A stretch of 64,000 nt of DNA from Saccoglossus kowalevskii (lineage: Eukaryota > Hemichordata > Enteropneusta > Harrimaniidae): contig NW_003144786.1 of NCBI RefSeq assembly GCF_000003605.2, positions 161,316 through 225,315 on the forward strand. Direction: 5' to 3'. A model generated the notes under the pieces. That model was given only the letters and a program-made list of their open reading frames with translations, did not search any database and was not told the DNA's origin. The translations under genes and the position numbers were made by a program. Positions 48,856 to 58,607 of the stretch are shown piece by piece. Position 1 is the first letter of the stretch; the number at the start of each line of letters is the position of its first letter.

Positions 48856-51800
48856 GTATTGTTGAAATGTTGCTCCAAATTGCATGAGAGGTTAGGGGCA
48901 CAACTTTATAATAATTCTGAAAATTCACACATGAGATTGCTAAAATGAACCATTTTTACCACAATCTCTGGTCATCGGACTGTATGAACTGAAAGCCCCG
49001 GACAACCTTCAGAGAGCACTACAACGAAAAAAAAGTTTGAAAAAAAATGCGACGCTACAAATAATATCAACTACTATCATAATTTTCTTTGAATATATAC
49101 CGTACTTATCCGGGTAAGAGCCCATGCCTGGACAAACGCCCACCCTCCACTTTTGACACAATAAAGAAGTTGAGGTCATATCCGCGCACACGCCCAGGGG
49201 GTCTTTTTCTACACAAAACAAAAAACAAAAAAACTTTTTTCTATTCGTTGACAGTGGTTGTATTAACAGTTGACTTTCTTGAAGTCTGTCGTGATACTTA
49301 TAAAAATTGTTAATTGCGTAAAACAAAGCGTAAACGCAAAATAGCTGTGACAGCTTTCTGCCTTCAGGGCAGCGCGTTCACCGCTGATTTTTTTCAGAAT
49401 CATAGCAGTCAGCAAGTCTATAAAAATAAATATTAAAGCAGAAACGGTAGTTCTCTTTTTGAAATATGTTGTGGCCCTAAAAAGGGCCAGCCGTTTGGGT
49501 TGTGCTTCCTTAGAAACGATTCAAGCAAATGGTATAAGTGTCGCACAATGTTGCAATATTGTAGCAACCCGTACCTGGGAGAAAGGTTGAAATCACGTTA
49601 TTTTGGTTTTATAAATATTTTGTAGCAGCTTGCGAATCCATAACTGGGCCAGCAATTTTGCAATGTCACGCCGAAAACTGCCAACTTTTTTACCATCTTT
49701 TATCACCGCTATTGCATTTCTGTCATGAAAACTATTCTTCTATCGTTGGATAAAAAAAACAACTTCCTATTTCATATCCATATAGTGAGACATTCCAACC
49801 GCTGGAACTTGCTGAATGATAACTTTCACCGTGATTAATAAGCGTTGAGTCTGATAAGAAAGCAATGTCACGATTTGACCTTTATGATGAAATAACAAGT
49901 AGTGATGTCATTCTTAGCCAATCAGTAAAGCAGATGCATAAAGGTCAAAGATGATTGCTAGACTGTAAACAAAATCATCGTGTGCCATGGCAGCAGAGCG
50001 ACCCCATTTTTTTTGTCTCTTTATTATGATTAGACATGAATGAAAAGTGCCAAGCTGACAGACTGCGAAATCCGTGGATTAAAAGTGCTGAGTCCAAATT
50101 GTGTGGGACGATATCGACAATCTTCAGGAATAAGTTGTAAGGATTTTGTTCGACGGCTACAGTGGCACTGACTTGAACATTTGAGGGTTTTGAGTTTGAC
50201 GAAGATGGCAAAGAACGTACAAATAAAGATCTGAGAAGTTTTTTCAAACAGCTATGAATTTTTATAATTTTTACTGTGTATTGTTATAAGCAATACATTA
50301 TTTTTGTTTTACTTCTAGCGTTGCATATTGTTCATTTATTTCCGTTGCATGTTTTCATTTGCCGTTCTATTCCCTGCCGTAGTTCGATCTGCCTGTTGTC
50401 AATTTTCGCGAATTTTCGTTTTTTTTGCCGGGGATCTCCTGGCAAACGCCCACCCCTTCTTTTTGGCAATTTTCCATGTTCAAGACCCTGGGCTTATACC
50501 CGGATAAATACGGTAGGACTTCAATAAAACCAGTAATTACTTTCCCTTTAGTTGCAGGGTTTTTATCTTTCTAATTGTTATTAATATAATCAATGTGTAT
50601 GACTTTCTTGCTACATGTATTTGTGTCATGGCAACAAGCAGCTATGGCGCACAGATATGCAGTGGCATTAAATTGTTCTGTGCATTGTTTCACTTCTTTG
50701 TATCATTTTTGTATCATTTTTTCTCAGATAATCCAAGTCCCACATGTTCAAGTACTTCAAGGTGGTCATGCTGGTCAGATGCAACATGTTACCCTTCAAG
50801 TCCCGCAAATTGCACAAATTCAACAAGTCCATCCTATTCAAATGTCACCAGACAAAGTTGTATCCAAACCTATGGACCCATGTGTTGTATGTGGCGACAA
50901 AGCATCAGGTAAGTTATCGAGTTGCTGCATGGTATTGTGATCACAATTACAGTATCTTGAATATGAACATGTGCAAAAGTGGAACATTTTCACTTTTTTT
51001 TGGTATTACATCATAGAAAGTAACAAACTTATAATCAATTGTTCCTTGTATTTTCACAAAATCTTTTAAGCAAAATATGGTGTATTTCATTTAGTTTTTC
51101 CTATCCAGATTTTTTCACCTGTTCCCAAACAATAAAGTAGACCATATTCTTTTTCTTTTTTAGGCCGACATTACGGTGTAGTTAGTTGTGAAGGTTGTAA
51201 AGGCTTCTTCAAACGAAGCATTCGTAAGCAACTTTGCTACACATGCCGTGGCTCTAAAGATTGCCAAGTTACCAAACACCACAGAAATCGTTGTCAGTTT
51301 TGTCGGCTACAGAAATGTTTGGCGATGGGGATGAAAGCTGAATGTAAGTCACCAGCTATTCTAGGTGATTATTGGCTATTTTAACTGTTTTTTACTAGAA
51401 ATAAGTTTTAATATTAAGCATGCTTTGTTCACATGTTTGCATACACATATAGTATATTAAAACTCTATTAATTCAACTGCTACTTGATATATATTGGAAT
51501 ATCAAAAATATTGAACGATTTGTGTGTGTTCAACTTAAATTTCTTTTATTTAAAGAAAATCTGTATTGGTTTAACATGGAATCATCATGATTCGTTTTGC
51601 ATGTGGTTAGTAAATAATGCGTAGAAAAACATGCACAACAAATTCATGCTTGGTCTGAATTGTATAGTAAGTTTTTTTTAACCTTATATCTTTGGATTTT
51701 CATATAATGCAGTACTGGAATAATTGGTAAAGAAATATTCACCTGTGACTACTTGCATATTTTGGAATACATCATCAACATAAAATATTTAATCTGTCCT

Positions 51801-54800
51801 ACCAAAGCTAGAGCAGCCAAACAAATGCAGCACATGAATTAGTAGAGTTTTGAAATAAGATCTTGTTTTCTGCAAGAGTCTAAATTCTTATATATAAAGA
51901 ATCAAGTAATATAAATACACAGCCAGCATCATACATGCAAAACACTCAACCATGCTAAAACTGTTGAAAATGCAGTGCAGTATAGAGTTACCTATAAAAT
52001 GAAAAATCATGCTGCTTTATATTCTATCCTCTATGAAAACTACTATCAAACCGTTTATTTCAAATATTTATTAATGAAATTACATTGTTAAGCAATGCCT
52101 GTTGGCCTGTTTGTGTTCAGTACATTTCCCGCAATATTATATCACCTGTCTGATTGTTATTTTATTTGTATGAGCCAATCTCACACACTACCAGTTTTTG
52201 CCATCATAATTGGCTTCAACTGTCTATGTGTGAGGTACACACTCTGATCACTTGGGAAATGCACATTACACTTTAACCCCATTCACCAGGCTCCAAACTT
52301 TCGGGGACATCCCGTATTTCAAATACTTCTATAGCTGTACAGTGTGAGCGAACTCCAATCAAGTCAAACCGAGACAGGACATCTGGAAACTGTGCAGCAT
52401 CAACAGATAAGATATATATTCGTAAAGACTTAAGGAGCCCGTTAGCAGCTACACCAACTTTTGTCGGAGGTAAGCAATAAAACATAATACACAGTTAACT
52501 TGGTTTCCTAACCCTCACACTTACCAATCAACTAGTCTATATGGGCTATCACATTTTGCTGGTAATATCAATTCATTTTCATAAATAATCTTTTCATGCG
52601 TCTTCATTGACAGCCTTGCAGCGAATTTTCATTCTCATTTTAAATACTGCAAAATATTTATTTTGGCTGAGAGGATATTTCAGTGAAAATAAAATCGAGC
52701 AAATGTATCATAATTATCATGACATAACATGACATATAAATTTCAGTTAACATATATGTCTCTTACAACAGTTACAATGCCATAAACTCAGACATGCCTT
52801 TAGACAGCTTTTTAAACCAAATTTCTTGTTCATTTCTAACTCGTACATTCTTGATGTTGTTTTCACACAGTAGAAAAAGAAAAACAACACATTGGTCTGT
52901 TTGATCAAGGTATGCTAATAAATATACAGGGTGGCAGCCCATCTGTTGAAGCCTCTACTGCAAATACAGATCTCAGTACCTTGGCTAATGTAGTGACAAC
53001 GTTGGCAAATATGAGCAAAAATAAAGAAGGCACTTCCCAAGACGGTGCTGGTGATAGTAGTCAAGTTGCCAATGGCGAGACTGGTACCACTGAAATCCAG
53101 GCGTCAGCTGAAGCAGTTAATCAGATTTCCAAAGCGTTTGATACCCTTGCGAAAGCACTAAATCCACAAGGAGATGCTACAGAAACTGCAAATACAGTTG
53201 AAGTGACGTGAGTAGTGTATAATATCTCGATACCACATCAACCACTTGAAAATGGTAGTGAAAATGGCTGTTGTGAAAAAAATGTATACATGAAAATAGT
53301 GAATAAGTAAGTTGATATTGAGTTACAAATGATAGGGAATTACTAATAATCTTTTTTTTTGTATTTATAGTACATCAGATTCAGCTAATGGGTCTGGACA
53401 AGGAGATGGATCAGATCAATCTCTTCCTTTAGTTGAGTTAGAAGGGCCTTTATTATCAGAAACACATTTTCAGTTTAAGTTGACTACACCGTCACCAATG
53501 CCACAGTATCTCAATGTCCATTACATATGTGAATCAGCGTCAAGACTTCTGTTTCTGTCCATGCATTGGGCTAGGAGTATCCCAGCATTTCAGGCTCTTG
53601 GGTAAGTGACTCTAATGTGGAAAACAAATTTAAGATCCAAGTGATGATCTTAAAAATTATTGAAAAAATCAAACTAAATAGGAAGTTACTTTTTTTGTTT
53701 TATTGTATATTTTATTTGATTAACGTAGGATAACAAATGATAATTTTTAATCTATTCTAATTTTCCTAAATTGTTTTTGCATGTCTCCACCCTAGTATTA
53801 TGTTTAAAATAATTTGCCTTGTATGATGGCCAAAAATAACTGTACTTCTATATGAGATTCTCTTATTTATACAGAGCTTATATATTGGTTGATTTTATAA
53901 TTGTACCATGCTGTGTCAAGTATTATTTGTAATGCACACACTTGTTTATTTACAGGCAAGAAAGCCACACTACAATTGTTCAAAAATGTTGGAGTGAATT
54001 ATTCACTTTGGGTTTAGCTGAATGTAGTCAAGCCATGGCTTTATCTGCCATCCTTACTGCCATTGTGAATCATCTACAGACCAGTGTACAACAAGGTACA
54101 GTTACAACTAGTCCAGCAACAGGATCCGTTTTGCATTCAAGTCAGTGAACAATAATTATTTGGGCGCTTTGCTAATTAAAAATTATTGTCACATTGCCAT
54201 TCACGCACCAAAATATACAAACGAGGTTTAGACATGTGGATGGCAATGTGTTAAGCAGGATTAAAAAGGGACTGTTATCGTTGCATGTCTGTTTTGGCTT
54301 CCTGGCTATAGATACTGGCTCCTAAGTATGTAAAGGTGCGGCGATGGTGGCTTAGCAGTGATAACAGTTCTTTTGATTCATTGTATGTTGATCTCGCTTT
54401 TATACACAATTCATTATAGACAAACAGGAATGCATAGCAATTATAACAATCATTGTTATTAGTTGATTGCAGTCTGGATCCTGTTGGTGTGATATTTTAT
54501 ACATTTATTCCAATCTTAATCTTGTTGGTGCAGGGCTCGAAATTAAAAAAAATTAATTGGAAACCAGCTGAGTTACCAATTTTAAGAGTTTGTAGTCACT
54601 TAGTAATATTTGGTTGTTAATCAGTTTTGGTGTAGATGCTTAGAGCCATGCAACAAAGTGTGAACATGAATAAATATTTTATTCCTCAATTTGTGTAAGA
54701 CATATGGGTTTATGTAAAATCAATTTGTATTTTTTCCCCTAAATTTCTACAGTATTACAATTTGGCTACTAAGTGGAACAACCAGTAACCTTAGTACAAA

Positions 54801-56110
54801 AGTTCATATTTTCTGCACCTTGGATAACTGTTAATTACAAGCCTTGTGGTGTGGTTCTTATTACTATGTGTAGTTTGGTATATTCATATTGATTTGATTT
54901 GAGCTGGTGTCATTTTGGTGTGAAAATTATTATTAAGAATTAAAAGCTTAAATTGTAGAATGTTAAACCACCACAAAGAATGTAATTTGTTTGGATGAAT
55001 CGCTCATTATTCTAGCTCTGTCTTTTACAGATAAATTATCAGCTGATCGTGTCAAAGTAGTCATGGAGCATATCTGGAAATTACAAGAATTAGTAAACTC
55101 CATTAGCAAGCTACAAGTTGATTCCAGTGAATTTGCTTATCTTAAGGCTATCACCTTATTTAGCACAGGTGAGTACATAACCATACCATGTCTAATGGCT
55201 AAGTTCTTTTGACTGCTTACACCATATTACCTCATACCTGAAGTCACAGCACCACAGATCATAGTGAAATTCAGACTTCACATTTTATGTAGAAGGATGA
55301 AGGTCAGACATCATTCTTGCTTTACTCTTGAATATAATATGATAATACATACTTTCCCAACCATTATATAATTGTGAATGACATTATCTGAGAGTAACCT
55401 TTCATAACAAGCTTTACTTCCTTTTACTATGGTAATGGCTGATAAATTCTTTTCTAAAAAAATATGTTAACTTTCCATCTACCGTAGTTGTGAGAGTATA
55501 AACCTCTGCTTAAGTATAATAAGGCCCCTCCAAATTTACAGCATTTTACAACAAGTCATTTATCCTGTTATAAACCTTGATTTGCTAGAGCGCTTATCAG
55601 GATTTGAACTTCACTATTCTGAAGTCACTCAGTTTTGATGTGTAAACTGATGGAAATGTTTCTGAGTAATTGTGAAAAAAACAGCTGACATCTTTCAAAA
55701 GAAACAAAACAATTAATCAAGTCTTTATGTTTTCTATTGTCTAAAAACCGTTCAAAAAATATCATTTTACCCTGAGTTAAATTTATTTGAGTGAGCAATA
55801 TCAGTGAAATGTGCACTTATCTATTTTAGATCATCCAGGACTGGTGAATCCGAGACAGTTAGAAAAGTTCCAGGAGAAAGCAGTTCAAGAGTTACAAGAA
55901 TACGTCACCAGGGCGTACCCTGCTAGTCCTGACAGATTCGCCAAGTTATTGTTACGACTGCCAGCTTTGCGATTACTGACTCCAAGCATAATGGAAGAGT
56001 TATTCTTTGCTGGGTTAATTGGTAACGTTCAGATTGACAGCATCATACCGTATATTTTGCGAATGGAAACGGCAGATTATAACACACAGATTGCAGTGCA
56101 ACCACAGTAA
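48586..56110 (+). CDS. NR2C: NR2C (TR2/TR4-type) orphan nuclear receptor, complete coding region
   Basis: Exons 48586-48855, 50728-50908, 51164-51343, 52335-52469, 52871-53207, 53371-53601, 53956-54095, 55031-55168 and 55830-56110 give 630 residues plus stop (human TR4 is about 600). TR2/TR4 proteins bind AGGTCA direct repeats as dimers in the nucleus and repress or activate transcription. Seen: a Gln-rich N-terminus with a polyQ run (about residues 16-34); a two-zinc-finger DBD (142-207) with P-box [11 protein letters not shown]; the TR2/4-specific hinge [18 protein letters not shown]; the conserved [15 protein letters not shown] and [15 protein letters not shown] blocks; and an LBD with [20 protein letters not shown], ending near [18 protein letters not shown]. 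All phases agree. One invertebrate NR2C is expected for the two vertebrate paralogues. Confidence 0.96.
48856..50727 (+). other. NR2C intron 2
   Basis: 1.9 kb, mostly filled by the 1.4-kb inverted-terminal-repeat element 49098-50515. Confidence 0.75.
49098..50515. mobile_element. Non-autonomous DNA element, 1.4 kb, TACCGTA...TACGGTA inverted termini
   Basis: The left end TACCGTACTTATCCGGGTAA, then AAACGCCCACCC, is mirrored by AAACGCCCACCCCTTCTTTT and GGCTTATACCCGGATAAATA + CGGTA at the right. The terminal repeats span about 60 bp with small differences. I see no transposase. Confidence 0.75.
50728..50908 (+). CDS. NR2C: NR2C coding exon 2: Q/V-rich segment and first zinc-finger knuckle
   Basis: Acceptor TTTCTCAG. 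It encodes [10 protein letters not shown] and similar repeats, then [10 protein letters not shown]. The donor GCATCAG|GTAAGT leaves phase 1. Confidence 0.94.
51164..51343 (+). CDS. NR2C: NR2C coding exon 3: DNA-binding domain
   Basis: Starts [20 protein letters not shown] and ends [17 protein letters not shown]. All remaining zinc cysteines are present. Acceptor TTTTTTAG, donor GAAT|GTAAGT. Confidence 0.96.
51344..52334 (+). other. NR2C intron 4
   Basis: 991 bases, AT-rich, no repeat recognised. The last 45 bases (52290-52334) are open in the reading frame and may be an alternative exon extension. Confidence 0.6.
52335..52469 (+). CDS. NR2C: NR2C coding exon 4: hinge
   Basis: 135 nt. [12 protein letters not shown] and [20 protein letters not shown] match human SVQSERKPFDVQ and [20 protein letters not shown]. 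The acceptor TTCTATAG at 52333-52334 is chosen for the match; an in-frame acceptor 45 nt upstream also exists. Confidence 0.88.
52470..52870 (+). other. NR2C intron 5
   Basis: 401 bases. At 52645-52710 a fragment (TACTGCAAAATATTTATTTT, then CAGTGAAAATAAAAT) resembles the MITE at 31102. Confidence 0.5.
52871..53207 (+). CDS. NR2C: NR2C coding exon 5
   Basis: 337 nt. [12 protein letters not shown] matches human GLLDPGMLVNIQ; then [16 protein letters not shown] and [15 protein letters not shown]. The donor GTGAC|GTGAGT leaves phase 2. Confidence 0.93.
53371..53601 (+). CDS. NR2C: NR2C coding exon 6: start of ligand-binding domain
   Basis: 231 nt. [17 protein letters not shown] and [19 protein letters not shown] are close to human TR4. 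The donor TTGG|GTAAGT splits Gly. Confidence 0.95.
53602..53955 (+). other. NR2C intron 7
   Basis: 354 bases, AT-rich; nothing recognised. Confidence 0.7.
53956..54095 (+). CDS. NR2C: NR2C coding exon 7
   Basis: 140 nt. [20 protein letters not shown] matches human [20 protein letters not shown]. The donor CAACAAG|GTACAG at 54095 matches the family boundary; an in-frame alternative lies 45 nt on. Confidence 0.92.
54096..55030 (+). other. NR2C intron 8 with mini foldback
   Basis: 935 bases. 54190-54255 is a small foldback with CACATTGCCAT ... ATGGCAATGTG ends, related to the 57502 element. Confidence 0.6.
55031..55168 (+). CDS. NR2C: NR2C coding exon 8
   Basis: 138 nt. [20 protein letters not shown] and [11 protein letters not shown] match human [20 protein letters not shown] and YAYLKAIVLFS. 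Acceptor TTTTACAG, donor ACAG|GTGAGT. Confidence 0.95.
55169..55829 (+). other. NR2C intron 9
   Basis: 661 bases, AT-rich; nothing recognised. Confidence 0.7.
55830..56110 (+). CDS. NR2C: NR2C coding exon 9: C-terminal LBD
   Basis: 281 nt with the stop TAA at 56108-56110. [20 protein letters not shown] and [20 protein letters not shown] match human. It ends after [18 protein letters not shown]. Confidence 0.96.
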
Positions 56111-56560
56111 GAGAAACATAAGGGGTACTTGAAGAGCTGTGTGTCTCTCTCCTGAATTCACACAACCATCTGTATATTTCGTTTGTTAAATTTCAAGAAC
56201 TTTGAAAATGTAAAATGATGATTATCGACAAGGTTGAATTCAGAAGTGAGCTTGCCAATTTGTATGAATGAGTATGAACTGTACAAAATAATTTTTAACA
56301 ATTTAAACAGAGGTTGGATATTTGTAAAGAACTAGTATTAATAGCTCTATCTTCTTGTCACCTCACCATATCTTCATGCTCATGTGAAAAGAAGATATTT
56401 TTTAAAATTACCATTGTTAAATTTCATGTCATTAAATGTATATGAATTCATCATCTATTTGAAATTCTGTTTGTTCCATATGTTTATGACTATTGGTAGA
56501 ACAAATAAGTGCTTTGTTTTGTCGACGCACAAATAAAGTTCTGGATATTTCCTTTATTTT
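56111..56560 (+). other. NR2C: NR2C 3' untranslated region with poly(A) signal
   Basis: AATAAA at 56532-56537, followed by T/GT-rich sequence, is the first good poly(A) signal after the stop. A second AATAAA-type signal lies near 56809. Confidence 0.6.
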
Positions 56561-57501
56561 GATTTTTGACAGTTGTCTTAAAATTTAAATTTTTATTTCA
56601 ATTTTTGCCTTATTCCCACATTTTAGTAGTTTTAATTTAAAATAGTTGCCAAGAATTTATTATATATTGTTAGTCACCCTTTTTTTCCAAAATGTATTCA
56701 GAATACAGGTTTACATTGTATCATGATTCACTATATCCATATGAAAGAAGATTGTTACATATTTGATATGTTTTTGTCTGATGTACTGATAAGTTCTGAG
56801 GCCCAGACAAATAAAAACATTCTGTACTTAACAGAATGGGTATTGTCAAGTTAGCATTTTTGTGCGAACTTTCCAAAAGTTACCATCGAGGAGAAAAGAG
56901 TAGGGTTAAAAAAAAAATTGTTAATTTAGCGAGAACTGTTGAGACCTTTTCTTTCACTTAAATTCATGGCATCCTTGTACTGTCATTTAAAACGTTACAT
57001 CATCTGTTTCTGCATTCTTAGTTCTCTACCATTTGCTATTGTTTCTCATTCTGTGTAAATTTCTTCTTTATATATACACACTACCTGCAATTACTAGTTT
57101 CCTTTGTTGAAGACAAAATTGTACTGCTTATTATCAACAATAATGTATGTCTTCATTTTCAGTCTCACTCTGGCCTCGCTGAGTAATACTATTTTTTGAA
57201 GTTTTCAAGTGGTAAAAGAATTTGTCTAAGTTTGTCACCTCCTGCTGTTTACAAGCTGCATGTGTAACAAAGCAAAGTGTTTTTTAAAGTTTCAGAAATA
57301 TGTTTTTATTTTGTTTTGTTCAGGATCAGGTTCACTCCCAACTCGCCCGCATCACCTCTCTCTACCTGAGGAATGAATACAAATTAAAAAAAAAGTTTGT
57401 TTTATCGCTGTAGTTTGAAATCATGATATATCTTTTATTTTGCCTGTTATCTCCATTTTTATGATCATAAAATCATTTTCTGACCTCTGTGCCTCTTGAC
57501 A

Positions 57502-58607
57502 CTAACACATTGCCGTCGAAAACCTTCCACTGTTTTTGTGTGAGTATTGAGAATGGGTTATGCACATGGAATCAAAATGAGGAGAGTTTGTTCTCAATTA
57601 AACCATCACCTTATCAATACTAGTATGCACGAGTTTGCATAATATAGTGTATTGCTGTTGCATGAACTCAACGAACTATAGCCAGTCACATGAGGACACT
57701 GCTACATCTTACTCTGTTACTCTCGCAACATTGCTCTTGGCCCTGTTTATTGTATATGCAACTGCAAAATACGTATAGAGTATGGTACTGTTCATGTTGT
57801 CGCGTTATGTTACTTCCAACAAACTGCCTTGTTATTGGGATTACAGATGGGCATGTGGCAAGTGACGCACTTTCAGGTTTCCAGTATTTTCTAGTCTGCA
57901 TGCAGCTTCCCCTCAATCTACACTTGCAACATTGGTGACATGCTCCTGCTAGATTTAGACACCGTCTGGAAATGGGGACTTTTGTATAGACCTCTGGTGC
58001 ATATGTGTGTGCATCTCGACCTATATCTTAGACTAGACCGATTACATTCAAACGATCCAATTCAAAATGGCTAAATGGTGGCCATTTTGTTTTAATTATT
58101 GCTGTTTCAGAGCAATATCTCTCAATATGAACAAGTACTCGTTTGATGATCAGATACAAGATGACTGAATGGCAATCATTTTGATGTTTAAAAATCATCA
58201 TAATTAAGCATCAGCTCTGATATGTTCATGTTCAAACTATATTACTATAAACAAAACTATATATCTTAAATTTGGTAACTAACAGGGACCGTGCCATGCA
58301 AGCCTTGTTTCCGATCAACTACTTTCAAATGATGTTTTTGTTTGCTATTTAGTACTTTGTTGACAGATGGCTTTCTTCAGCTGGTCATAATACAGCTCTA
58401 TGCCAACGATTAATGAGGCGATCTACCGGGGTAGTAGTCGACATCATTTGGTCACTCAAATCATCTACTTTGAAATATTTCAAACAACTTTGTGTCCTCC
58501 CATAAATAAACATAAATGAATCTAATCCAATAAAAATTCTTGCCACCTTTCACTTATATGTGGACTTATTTATGTATAAAATGGCGTCAGACGGCAATGT
58601 GTTAGTA
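57502..58607. mobile_element. DNA element with 17-bp inverted termini, hosting a family B copy
   Basis: ACTAACACATTGCCGTC at the left and GACGGCAATGTGTTAGT at the right are exact complements, 1.1 kb apart. A family B repeat (about 57960-58316) lies between them. No transposase frame was seen. Confidence 0.55.
57960..58316 (+). mobile_element. Repeat family B, plus orientation, damaged head, intact tail
   Basis: A GGGGACTTTTG remnant of the head, internal AAAATGGC...GGTGGCCATTTTG, the shared GCAATATCTCTCAATATGAA, and the tail AACAGGGACCGTGCCATGCA at 58284-58303. Confidence 0.65.
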
